A stretch of DNA of 64,000 nt from Corinectria fuckeliana (Eukaryota > Ascomycota > Sordariomycetes > Hypocreales > Nectriaceae). Position numbers and translations under genes: made by a program. This document shows, piece by piece, positions 1 to 11,500 of the stretch (position 1 is the first letter of the stretch; each line of letters starts with the position of its first letter). The stretch is from the NCBI GenBank assembly GCA_019137255.1, contig WPDH01000085.1:62001-126000 (forward strand), in the 5' to 3' direction. A model generated the notes under the pieces. It was not told the DNA's origin. It was given only the letters and a program-made list of their open reading frames with translations, and did not search any database.

Positions 1-3000
1 CAAGCCATCGTTGATGGAAATGGATGGACTCTCCGAAGCCTCCGAGGCCCGGTCTGACGACGGTTCGCCCGCGCTTCGCAGGTTCCCGAAGCTCTTCTTC
101 TTCTCGATTACTCTAGGCCGTCCAGAGCTCCGCTTCTCCTTGATCTCGGATCGCCGCTTCGCCCGACGGTCCAGGGCATCTTTGCGGTCAATGCACTGCT
201 GGCCCAAGGTCTCAAACCATGCGTCTGTCTCGGACCCTCGGGCAAGGACTTGGTTGCCGAGATCCGACAACAGCAGGCTAGTGACGGATTGCTTGAGATC
301 GTTGAGGAACCGGGTCTTCTCGTCATCCGCCCGCTGCTGGAAGACGGTCTCGTTTGATGACGCCGCCGTTGCCGGACGGCCAGTCGAATAGCTCGCCGTG
401 GACGGCGTGTAGGCGTTGTAAGGGGGGTGGGAGAAGGTGGTGGAAATGTTGGTCAAGCTCGTCGTCGGCGAATATCCCCGAGACGTGCCCGAACCCGGCG
501 ACATGACCGGCTGGAATGGTGACCAGAAGGTGCTCGCCGAGTCCATCGTATGAGACGACGAGGCACGATCAAAATATTCTTGCCCGTCCAGAATATCCGA
601 CAAGGCGGTGCTGGCCCGTGGCAAGCTTTGCCGAACAGAGTCAAGAGACCCCTGGCTCGGGTTGTGCATGGACAAGTTTCTCAGGTCCCGCGCAAACGAG
701 CTTGGTCGGCTGGATGACGACTTAAACCTCCGATCTTGATCGCTGATTATGCTAGCCGAGTCGTCCCCAGCCCATGAGTGCTCTCGCTCCCTTGCTCTCA
801 TGCGGTCGTACGACACCTTATCGCGCTTGTAAAGCTCGCTCGACCACAAGACCGGTGCCTCGCGGATTGTTTCCCCAACCAGCTTCGATATGCATTTATC
901 CACCTCGCAGCAGAATCGGTGGATTCTCTCTTCGCCCTGGCAGAAATTCTCGATGCCATACTTCTGAAGCCAGAGAGACGTTGTTTCGGCTTGGTCATCG
1001 CTGAGCTTGTTCGGTCCACCTTGCTCCTCGGAAGCAGCCAGTAAATCCATGATTTGAGACTCGGCGCGATACAGATACGATGAATTTGGCACCCGCGCCA
1101 TGTTGGCTCGAGACCGTTGAAAGGAGTTCCAGCGGCGTGGCATGCCCATCGTCTTCAGCGCTTGGCAAATGTCGCGACTGTGCGTGTACTCCTTGGAGTT
1201 GCGCACATCCGTCACGTACCACATCTTGTTGCGCATGGCTCTCACGCGCTTCATCATTCGGTCAATGAGTCCCTCGTGGCGCTCCTGGCTCTGTTTCAGC
1301 CAGACCAGCCAGGCATCGTATTCTTCAATAGCTGATGCAGACCGTCGTATTGAATCCCTGGGTCCTCTGGAAAAGATGTTGATGAGAACTGCGAAGCCGT
1401 TTTCTCGCAAAGAACTTGATTCCAGGGCATTCAACTGGTTAAGCGTCTTCCAGTACTCATGAGACGATACGAAATCGGCAAGAGCCTTGGATTGGGCTGA
1501 AGCCGCCTTTAGCATGGTGATCAACACAGCTTCCGGCTGCCCGTCCTTGGGCGTAGTTGGAGACCCGGTAGAATCTTTCTTCAGCTCCAGCCCTGATGTG
1601 AATTTGCCAGATCCAGCACTGGTCTGCTTCCGATACGGGTTGCGACTAGCCATTGACCTTTCGGGCGTGATGATCCTGCTTTTCGATTTGTACCTCTTGA
1701 GACCTGATGCGCGATTGCTGAGCTGGGTCCGGCCACTTTCAGGTTCCAAGCTCCGGGGGATTTCGTAGTCTTCAACGAGCCTGAGAATCGAGTCCCGGAG
1801 TTGGTGGTAGTCCTTATCGAGTTCTGGTCCGTTTGGCACCTCATCCTCATCTGTGTCGGTGCTCGATGAGTTTTCCTCATCGTCGACTTCATCTTCCGGG
1901 TCAAATGTCATGTGCGTAGAAAGACTCTTGCCGTCGGAGGAAATGAACAGAACTACCCATCGCTCCGCGCAGGGGTGGCAGGAACCGCGCACAGTATCGC
2001 CACCTAGGTTCTGGGACATCTCATGGATAGCGAGGCGAAGGCGATATCCGTCGTCCTCATACTTGTTCAAACGCTTCTGCATCTCCGGGTCCATCGCTGG
2101 AGGAGAGTATCGTTGAGGGGTTACTGAGGTCTGCTCATCCAGAGTTGAGGTCGTGGCGTCGCTGAAGACGGAGGAGGCACTGGTGCTGATGATGGAGGCG
2201 GTCTCGAAATTTTGCCTCGGATTCATCATCGATATGGGTTGGGAGATGGAGGACATGCCGGAGATGGACGCGGGGCCGGACCTGAAGCTGCCAGAGGCGG
2301 CCGATTGCGGTCTCCTCTCTGGGAATATGGCATTCACCAGCGTCGCCAAGTCAGCAGGGCTGATAACCAAATAGGGGTGGACCTCCATGGTTTCTCTCAA
2401 AGATGTGATGGACCTCGCGGGCAAGAGCTTGGCGGCGGGCACCTTGGACTGGGATCCTTGGAATCTGGCGAGGATACTCTCCACGTGGCCTTTGATCTTC
2501 GGAGGCACGTCCACGGGAACACAGGTTGCCGAGGGCTTTCCGCTCCACATGCTAGAGACATATTCGTGGGCCTTCATGGCAACCTTTTTCAGGATCTTCT
2601 CGCGAGCGTAAGGGGTAATGTGATACTCGGCCAGCATGCCATAGGACTCGGGGTGGATGATGACGCCGAGGAGGAAGACAAAGAAAAGACATCTCCACAC
2701 CAACCAGCGGGATGTGTTTTCCACGTACTTACTGTCCAGCTTCCGGAGAATGGCATTTCCAAGCTCCAAAAGTCCCTCGGGGATTCCAGTAGCGTCCTCG
2801 TCGTCGACCAACTCAAATAGTTGATTGACGGCTCTTTCGTAGAACTCCTTGGCCGCGACCTCGTCCGAGTGGTTCCAATCCGAAAGGTTGAATCGCGTGC
2901 CATGTTGATCCTCAGCTCGGTCCAGGAGGAAGGCTCCATCTTCAAGGATCTTCATGAGATACCACTCCATGTTTGACTTGCCTGACCAATCCCGCATGGC

Positions 3001-4203
3001 TGTCCAAATATTGAGAACGGAAATGAGGAAATGCTCGCTGGTGGACTTGGGCTCGGAAATCAGGCGGGCCAGGGCGGTTGCCCAGATATCGGTGCGTCGC
3101 TGGTCCTCGGAGCTATCGGGGCCAGCAGAGTTGGCGAAGCAAGTGTGGATGAGGATAGAGAGGGGATCGTGTCGCTGGAAGGACAGGAGCCGCTCAATGT
3201 CCACAGTGGTACTGCTTCGGCCGGACGCGCTTGCGTGAGACCTCGCGGCGGATCGGCCATGGAAGGGGAGGACGGATTCCACGGGCTCCAAACCTTTGTG
3301 GTAGCTAAGGAAGGCATTCAGCTCGGAACTAGTCAAGGAACAGATGCGGGTGGCCAAGTAGTCCGGGTTCGTGCGGAGCTGTGTTAGAAAATCAAGGAAG
3401 GTGTCCCGAGCTGAAGCAGAAATGTCGTGCAGAAAGGGTATCATGGTTCTGAGGGGATTGGCTCCAGCCATGGAGTTGGTGGGGGTATTCACACTATCCG
3501 AGGAACCCAGGGAGGGCGGGCCCAAGGCCTCCATCTCAGGGTCTAGGAGGGCATATCGGCGGAGCTCGTCGCAGCTATTGCGGACATCGTGGATGGCGTT
3601 GTAGAGGGCGGCGAAGCTATCCTTGTCGTCCCTACGGAAACTATCGACGAGATTTCGGTGGGCGATCTCGCCGCAGCGGGTCAACCGGGCGCTCAAGGCG
3701 GTGGAAACCAAACTCCTCTGGAGGCGGAGGCGAGTGTTGGCGCGCTTGCGCTCCTGGTACTTGGAGAGCCGCACGAGATGGGCCAGTTCCTCGAGAGTAG
3801 TGCTGTCCTTGTCGGGGGACAGGTGCGGGTTGCTGTACTGGGACACGTCCTGGATGAGGGGTTTTGGAAGGGTCGAGTGGGCGGCATCGGTCGAGGCATC
3901 GGAGGCGTTTACGGTATGATCGCTGGGACCGTGTCGCAAGATGGACTGGGGAGGCATGTTGGGCTGTGCCACGATAGGCTTCCGGGCGGTGGCGGATGAG
4001 TGCTGTTGGGCATGACCGCGACGGGCGGCGTCGTCGCCTCGTCGTGGAGGCAGGGCTTGCGTCGTGTCGGGGGAGCGACTGGGGCTCGGGGAGCGGTATC
4101 GACGAGGTCGAGGCTGTTGCACATGGATGTCGAGGGACGGGGCCGTCGACGTGGAATCTTGGGTGACGGTGGGTGACACGGCTGTAGAGGCAGCGAGAAC
4201 CAT
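1..4203 (-). CDS. Very large protein with a Ras-GAP-like helical segment; C terminus outside window
   Basis: One uninterrupted reading frame runs from the ATG at 4203 to the left edge (1401 codons, no stop, no intron needed). The first about 110 residues are Ser/Pro/Arg-rich low complexity. A helical region follows at about residues 125-560. It ends in a hydrophobic helix (FFVFLLGVIIHPESYGML, about residues 500-520) that resembles the conserved FLRFxxPAIxxP helix of Ras-GAP folds. Later come Ser-rich linkers, an acidic stretch (DPEDEVDDEENSS, near residue 760), a second helical region (about 850-1130) and a Ser-rich, then basic tail. I do not recognise the family with certainty. A role as a GTPase regulator is inference from that one motif. 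The usual catalytic arginine finger could not be placed. The gene is certain; the function is not. Confidence 0.85.
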   Translation of the reverse strand, partial: MVLAASTAVSPTVTQDSTSTAPSLDIHVQQPRPRRYRSPSPSRSPDTTQALPPRRGDDAARRGHAQQHSSATARKPIVAQPNMPPQSILRHGPSDHTVNASDASTDAAHSTLPKPLIQDVSQYSNPHLSPDKDSTTLEELAHLVRLSKYQERKRANTRLRLQRSLVSTALSARLTRCGEIAHRNLVDSFRRDDKDSFAALYNAIHDVRNSCDELRRYALLDPEMEALGPPSLGSSDSVNTPTNSMAGANPLRTMIPFLHDISASARDTFLDFLTQLRTNPDYLATRICSLTSSELNAFLSYHKGLEPVESVLPFHGRSAARSHASASGRSSTTVDIERLLSFQRHDPLSILIHTCFANSAGPDSSEDQRRTDIWATALARLISEPKSTSEHFLISVLNIWTAMRDWSGKSNMEWYLMKILEDGAFLLDRAEDQHGTRFNLSDWNHSDEVAAKEFYERAVNQLFELVDDEDATGIPEGLLELGNAILRKLDSKYVENTSRWLVWRCLFFVFLLGVIIHPESYGMLAEYHITPYAREKILKKVAMKAHEYVSSMWSGKPSATCVPVDVPPKIKGHVESILARFQGSQSKVPAAKLLPARSITSLRETMEVHPYLVISPADLATLVNAIFPERRPQSAASGSFRSGPASISGMSSISQPISMMNPRQNFETASIISTSASSVFSDATTSTLDEQTSVTPQRYSPPAMDPEMQKRLNKYEDDGYRLRLAIHEMSQNLGGDTVRGSCHPCAERWVVLFISSDGKSLSTHMTFDPEDEVDDEENSSSTDTDEDEVPNGPELDKDYHQLRDSILRLVEDYEIPRSLEPESGRTQLSNRASGLKRYKSKSRIITPERSMASRNPYRKQTSAGSGKFTSGLELKKDSTGSPTTPKDGQPEAVLITMLKAASAQSKALADFVSSHEYWKTLNQLNALESSSLRENGFAVLINIFSRGPRDSIRRSASAIEEYDAWLVWLKQSQERHEGLIDRMMKRVRAMRNKMWYVTDVRNSKEYTHSRDICQALKTMGMPRRWNSFQRSRANMARVPNSSYLYRAESQIMDLLAASEEQGGPNKLSDDQAETTSLWLQKYGIENFCQGEERIHRFCCEVDKCISKLVGETIREAPVLWSSELYKRDKVSYDRMRAREREHSWAGDDSASIISDQDRRFKSSSSRPSSFARDLRNLSMHNPSQGSLDSVRQSLPRASTALSDILDGQEYFDRASSSHTMDSASTFWSPFQPVMSPGSGTSRGYSPTTSLTNISTTFSHPPYNAYTPSTASYSTGRPATAASSNETVFQQRADDEKTRFLNDLKQSVTSLLLSDLGNQVLARGSETDAWFETLGQQCIDRKDALDRRAKRRSEIKEKRSSGRPRVIEKKKSFGNLRSAGEPSSDRASEASESPSISINDGL

Positions 4204-5300
4204 CAGCCTTCAGGACCGGGGTGGAGGAAGAGGAGACGGGGGGGACGGGGAGAACAAGGGGGTTTGAAGGGTCAGTGTAGATGGGAGAGTCAAGTGTCAG
4301 AGGACGAAGGCCAGAGGTCAGAAGTCAGAAGTCGGGGCCTAATAACGCCACAGACACAAGACAAAGGCTGGCACGGACGGCGTCGGAACAAACGTACGGG
4401 GAGAGGAGTGGATGCAGACGGGCGAGGAGAGGGAGCGTTGCATGGAAATCATAATGTGCCCATGGACAGGAGTCGAAGTCGCAGCCGCGCAGTTCCGGTG
4501 GCAGCTCTCGACGAGAAGCTGCTCACAGGTCTGTCAGGGCTACTGCTATGGCTCGACGGGGAGTCAAGTCGGGAGGCTAGTTGGCCAGGCGGGCGTTACC
4601 GCAGACAAGACTTGTACGGCGGGCGAGGCGGATCGGCTCAGTCGGAGGCTGACGGCTCGTGGTTGACAGTTGACGGAGGACAAATGGCGTTGATCGAGTG
4701 AGATTTGTGACAGGAGGTGGAGGTTGGTGCTGGACCGGCTAGCAACGACTATGGAGGGGAGACAACCTTAGTAGACGGTGGTGGATTGTGGGGTTGCAAG
4801 CTGTGTTGGATTAAAGCGAGCACTTCTAGTCGACGCCTCAGGAGGGGAAGTTGTAGATCCGTGTCGGTCGGCAGGCGGCGGGATGCTGAGTCGCCAGCGA
4901 GGAGCAAGATGGGCACGTGAGGGAGAGAGGGAGAGAGGGAGAGGGAGAGGGAGAGAGTCTGTGTGGGAGAAGAAGACAGAGCGAGAAGAGAAAAGAGTCG
5001 AGGATCGGGAGGTGGGGGAGGGAGTAGAAGAGTGAGGAGAGGATAAAGAAGGGGACGGGGACGGGGTGAGGGGAGGGAGCAAAAGAAAAGAGAGAGGCGA
5101 TCAACTAGGAACAGCAAAGCAGAAAGAGGCAGCTCATGATACATAGGAGTGAGGGAGGCGAATTAAAACACAGCTGGCAATGTTGAGTCGACTCTCTCTC
5201 TCAGCTTGCGCGCTCACGGACACAAAGCGGCCCATGTCGCGAAGAACCACGGAACCATGCGATAGGACGGGACGGGACTAGACACGATAGGTACCTTCTA
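4204..5300 (-). promoter_or_regulatory. Leader and promoter region of the left-edge gene, with a pyrimidine-rich tract
   Basis: Upstream of the ATG at 4203 there is about 1.1 kb without a plausible gene. Positions 4918-5099 are almost pure purine on the plus strand (repeated GGGAGA/GAGA), so CT-rich on the strand of the minus gene. CT-rich tracts are common in filamentous fungal promoters and 5' leaders. No clear TATA or CCAAT placement could be fixed. Confidence 0.45.
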
Positions 5301-7555
5301 GATAGTACTAAGTAAGCAGGTAAGGCAGAGGGGGGATTGCGATCTGGCACCCGTCCTGGCTGCTGTCAGTCGTCCGCCGTCGCTCAGCGGACAGGGATGT
5401 GCAATGTACCCGTAGCGCAGGCGGCCAGTTGGGCTGGACCGCTGGACCGCCTGCACGAAGAGCGCTGGCAGGCCAGGTGCCCGGCAATAGAAAGGCGGAG
5501 GATCCATGGATGTCATGTCTGCCTGTCTGTTTGTTCGTTGGCGTTGTCGGCGCTGGCGTTGGCGGGAGCGGAGCGGGCAGCATGGCGCACTAAACCCACT
5601 CGGGCCACAGGGACTTCCACAGGGCATGCGGCAATGCGGGTGCGAGCCTGAGCCACCATTCGCCATTGGGCGCCCGTTCCCTGCCGATTCCCTGCCGCCG
5701 GTACCTGATGGGCCATGCGCGATTCGCACGTGTACACTACCATGTCCACCTCGACGATGATTTTGGGTCCCTTTTTTTCTTCCAGGTTGTCCCTTCTGGC
5801 CTTGTAAAGTGCGTGCTAAGTGTGCGCATTGTCTAGATTACCTACCTACTCTACTGCCGCCCGCAGCTAGAGTGCATGCTCCTTGGAAAGCGAAAGCAAA
5901 ATGGAAACAAATAGACTAGTAAGTAGGTACTAAAGAAACCACATCGGAGAGTACCTTACCTAGGTAGGTACCTTGGCAGACAAACCCCGGCCTCTGCTCG
6001 GTCGCGGCGGTCGGGCGCTGACCTGAGCTGTGCTCTTGGCTCTTGCTGAGCTGTACAAACGCTCACAGCCCGGTCTTTCTCGCTTGCGCTTGCTTGCCCG
6101 TTGGACCATGGTAATCTCAGATGCACGGCTGAGCTGGCCTGCTGAAATCTTGCTTAGGTCATGTGCTGTGCTGTACTGTACTGTACTGTACTGTGCTGTG
6201 CTGTGCTGTGCCGTGCTGGGTTTGAGAGTTGTCGGGGCTGTCTGTTTGTCTGTAAGTCGGGAAACGCGAATGCGATGCGATGCGATGCAACTGCGAAATT
6301 GCTCTACACCACAAACCAACCCACACCGATTGGGGGGGAATCGCTTTACAGATGGAATCATGAAGCCGGAACTCGAAACATCCAAGGCTATCTACTCCCT
6401 GCAAGCAAAGCCTGGTTTGATTAATTGCTTGCCTCTGCGGGAGAGAGGCAATGTGATGAACCAGGTCCTAGGGCTCATGTACGGGAGCGTGAGCGTGAGA
6501 CTATGCAACCGACCCAGCATCCTCGGCGCCCAGCGTTACCGCATCCCGTCCCCTCGGGTCCTAGATCCTTGAGAAGGGCGGACAAATATGTACCTCATAG
6601 TCCGGAGACACCGGTGACAGGCACACCCGGGAAAGATCTGCTCCGTGGCAAAAGCTGGCAAACGGTTGTCTTCGTAACCCCACGCCCTATGTCCGAGGCG
6701 AAGCTGCGGATGCTGATGCTGCTGCTCTGGCTCTGACGTGCAGATAGATGGACACGTTGGATTGGATTTTGCCGCCGTCTACCTACACCTTCGAGGCGCC
6801 GGCGCCCTCACCGACTTCTTCTCGTCCATCCCGTTACCGAAGGGAATTCTCGTGCGTCGCCGAGTCCTCCGCCTCTCTGCAACTGCCGCAGCCACCGCCC
6901 GAGACCATCAAGTCCGGCCCGTGTACTTGGTATGGAACACGAGTACACCACCGACTTACTTACCCGTAGGGACTCATCCAACCAAGATCCGACAGCTACC
7001 TAGGTACTTAGCAAGCACGGCACGGCCGACACTGTACAACGCACCACCCATTTCCTTTTTGTCCCTTTTTTTCATCCGCCCTCCCGAAGAAAGAAGAAGC
7101 AAATGAGAGAAAGAAAGAGAATAAGACAGAAAAAAGGGCAGGCGTTCTACGAAGTTCGAGGCCGTGAGTTGTCACTGCAGCCTTTCGCCCTCGCCCCTCC
7201 CGAGCCGGTCCACCCATCTACGTCCACGCAACATGACGGCGAGAGAAGAAAAACGCAATGCGCGATGCGTGATGATCCGTATTCGTACATGGCTTCCGTC
7301 CCGTCTTATTATTAGTCCTTGGTTGCAAACGGGGTCCTCGGGGCCCTTGAAGGGGTTCGGCGCTTGCCTGCAGATTTCGCCAACTGCCATTATGCGTGCA
7401 GACAAAGCATTATAGGTCGCCCTCGGCCAGGGTCTCGCATTTGCCAACATGGGACATCCCGACCGCAACGCACGCCTCACCCGCCATGCTCCAGTAATCA
7501 AGCCAAGTCCCTTTTCGTCCGTCCGTCAATAAATGCTCACAAATTCAATCCCGCC
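5301..7555. other. Intergenic stretch with no gene seen
   Basis: Overlapping short open frames occur in all frames, but none has protein-like conservation or splice structure. It holds a pentanucleotide repeat (6166-6215) and two copies of the palindrome ACCTAGGT (5958-5965 and 6998-7005). Base composition is ordinary until about 7550, where AT content rises abruptly. Confidence 0.6.
6166..6215. repeat. Pentanucleotide microsatellite (CTGTG/CTGTA)x10
   Basis: Ten consecutive 5-bp units: one CTGTG, four CTGTA, four CTGTG and one CCGTG. The block organisation of A and G variants suggests expansion after substitution. Confidence 0.95.
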
Positions 7556-7999
7556 TTTCTGTTAGCTAGACTATCTATAATATACATACAACAACTCAGC
7601 TACACTAATCAGCATTTAACTTTTTACGAAAACATTATTACTGTTTTTTTTCTAGTTCTTTTAGTCTATATATAGTCTGTAATTCTATATATTCTGTCTT
7701 AACTTTCTATATATTTAGCTATAATCTTATATAGTATTATAACTTTATATAATTATAATTTTACTTCTTATATCTTATATAATATCTTATATAATATCTT
7801 ATATATTATTATATCTTAAGTTATCTACTTTTTCTGTTTTATTTTTAGCTTTTTAGAGTATTATTATATATTTACTATAACTTACTATAGAGTTTTTTTT
7901 TTTTTATTCTTTTTGTTTTTAGCTATAAGATAATTAATCTAAGATAATAATAAATCTTATACCTAGCTATAATAAATTATAACTTTATAACTTAACTAG

Positions 8000-8094
8000 C
8001 CTAACTATATAACCTAACTTACCTAACTATATAACTTAACTTACCTACTTATATAACTTAACTTACCTAACTATATATAACCTAACTCACCTAA
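8000..8094. repeat. 22-bp tandem repeat, about four copies
   Basis: Units start CCTAACTATATAAC and are 22, 22, 22 and 24 bp long (8000-8021, 8022-8043, 8044-8065, 8066-8089), followed by a partial unit. Copies differ mainly by C/T changes, as expected if the array was mutated together with the surrounding element. It lies just upstream of the readable Helitron frame. Confidence 0.85.
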
Positions 8095-8519
8095 TAGTAT
8101 AATAAACACTAGGTCTTAATAATAGTATACTATAGGCTATTATTTTATTCTAGTATCTAAGTTTATTATAAACTATACTAAGTATTTATATAAGACTTAT
8201 ATATAGTATAAGTTATATTTTACTTAGTAAGCTTTTAATCTAAATATACTAAGTAGAGCTTTATAGTTATATATAGTAGTTATAAGTATACTAGCCTGTT
8301 TTATAATAGCCTTTTAGCCTCTTATATTTACTAAAATACTATCTATTTTACCTGTATATTTATAGTTATATTTATATATATATTATATTAACTTCTCTCT
8401 TAGTCTATATAGTATATTAGAATTAGTTTTTTATAGGCTAAACTATAGTTAGTTAGTTTTATAACTAATAAGTATATAGCTTATAATACTTTATATTAGG
8501 TTATAAAGAGTATTAATAA

Positions 8520-11500
8520 GAGAGTGCTATTCTCTTATAATATATATTACCTTAATAGTAATATTAAGCTCTATTAATATAAAAAACTACTAGACTTTTT
8601 ATAAGCTTTATTACTTAGTATAAACTCTTAATATAAACAGTTTTATTAGTATATTTAAATATATAATAGTGCTTTTACCTTTATATTTATAGACTACTTT
8701 ATAACTAACTGTAATACTAGTTAGAAGGGTTTAACCTGTTTTTAGATCTATAGTGCTTTTTACTATTATATAAGACTATTACTATATAAGCCTAGTATAG
8801 TCTCTTACTATAGCTAGTTATATATCTTTAATTAATAGACTGCTAATAACTTTTAAATAGAAAACAACTTTAGTCAGCTAGATTTAGATATCCTCTTATA
8901 GGTTTTCTCTTATATTAATAAATATAACCTATTTAAAAGGCTATATATAACTACTATTAAGCGTATTTATACTTCTTAATTAACTAAGTTTTAAATTAAA
9001 CTAAACCCTAAGGTTAAACTAGTTATATATAACTATATAGACTTATATTAAGAGAATCTCCCTATATTTAACAAAATTACTAGTATTATTCTAAAGGCTA
9101 GTAAGAGTTATTAGTATAATATTATTCTTATAGAGTATTATATAGATAGATCTAGGTTCTAGTACTATTATATCTATCTAAAACACTTTATATATCTTCC
9201 TTTAGTATATTTTATAATATTACTCTCTAGTAAGATTAGTTATAATCTTTAAATACCTATTTATAATACTTAGTAAGCTAGTTAAGCTTAGAATTAACTT
9301 ATTTTATAATAGTAGTTTTAGTTTTAGCTTTATCTTAAATACTATATATAACTTATTCCTTTTAGCTATAGTTATCTTTTTTAATAGCTATATATTAATT
9401 TATAAGTATTATATAAATAAGAATATCTTTCTTAGACTATATAAAACTAAATAACTATTTAAGCTAATTTATATTAGGGCCTAAATAATATAATATATAG
9501 TAGTAATACCTTATAAAATTAAGATTAAAAGATTATTCTGCCTAGTACTTATATTAGAAGTTTTTAATTTATAGCCTAATATTATTAGGACTTTATAGCT
9601 ATTATATACTATTTTAAAAAGCTAACTTTATTTCTTATAATAACTATAAACCCTAAGTAGGTAGAGATTATAGCTAAGCTCCTATTAGGGTAAAATACTA
9701 TAAATTATCCTAATCTTATTATAAGAGTATTTAAGCTTAAATAACAGGTTTTACTTTATCTTATTTAGAAAGATAACTACTTTAGTCACTTTATAAGTTA
9801 TATATAGACTATTAAGTATTAGAAATAAGAACTTTCTTATATATATTTACTAATCTTTTTTTATACTAATAATTATATATACTTTCTTACACCTAACTTT
9901 ATTAATACTATTATCTATATAGAGTTACTTACTACTAAGATAAACTTAAATAGCTTTTTATAAAGTATTATATAATAGTTAATAGTTTATAGTCTATATA
10001 AGAAAGACTTTCTAAATACTCTTTATATATAGCCTATTATTCTAAACTCTCCTAAAAGGTAGTATTTAAAGTGCTTTCTAAAGCTATACTAAGAGAAGAC
10101 TACTATTAAGAATAATAAATATCTTATTTACTATTATTAGAATAACTTTTTATAGTTATTTATAAAGGTTATTAAGAGAAGGACTATTTACTTTAATAAT
10201 TGCTAAGTTATTTTATATAACTTTATCTTAAGTAAAATATTTAGTTATTATATTAATATAAAGATATATATATCTATCTAGTCTATAAAGTATATTTATA
10301 AATATATTTATAAAAGTATAAACTATATAACTCTTTATATTTAGTAATAAGCTCTTATATAAGATATAGTTAATAATAGTTATATATTTATAAATAAGAT
10401 TAATTTATACTTATAGAGTTAATATATTAGACTTATAGAGATATACTAGCAGCTTTTTAAGTTTTATACTAATAAATAGTTTTCTTTTATTATTACTTTA
10501 GTAGTTTATCTACCTAATTAATAGTAAGTTTACTTTTATAAGAATATAACTTCTAGTACTATAATTAGCAACTTATAGTAATATACTAAGCTTACTATAT
10601 TCTTTAAGTTAATAGCTTCTTATTTTACCTTTTATACTATATTATATTAGAATATAACTTAAGTTAGTATATAAAAAGCCTTTTAATAAGTTTAAGCTGT
10701 TTACTCTTAAGGCTTTATAATTAGAAAAATATATTTTATTAATCTTTTAGAGGGGGAGTATTATTACTTATAGCTTCTTCTTACTATTATTAAGAGACTT
10801 ATATCTTTTAAACACCTTTATATAGTTAATAGTATTTTATTTTTAACTTTTAAAGAAGCTTACTATACTCTTAACCTTCTTAAAGATAATAACTATTAGG
10901 TTAAATACTTTAAGAAGGTCTGTCTCTAAAATACAGGTTTCTAGTTATAAACCTTATTTATTTTTATATTAACATATAGTAATATTACTAACTCTTTAAG
11001 TCTATAGTTATAGTTTTATATATATATTTATAATAACCTTTTTTATTATATATAATTATATACTAATATCCCTAATAATCTCTCTAATTCTTATTTTAAT
11101 TATAGTTTATTTCTCTTAAATAATAGTCTTCTTTTAGCTACTAGTAAGACTATTATAAACTTTAACCTTTTAGTATTCTAGTATTAATAGGATCTTACTA
11201 ATAGTAATTATCTATTATAAGAGTAGTATAGTTTTAACTAGAGACTTAAGTATAATTATTTAAAAGATCTTATTAGTTATATAAACACAAATTAGCTTAT
11301 TATATTCTAATATATTATATTAACTGTTAAGTCTAATTATACTTATACTTACTTCTTCTTATAAGGTCCTAAAAGCACAGGTAAAACCTTTATCTATTAG
11401 GCTTTAAGTTATTATTATTAAAGCTAAGATAAGATTATACTATATATTATATCTTTTAGTATTACTACTATACTTCTTTCTAATAGCTATATTATATACT

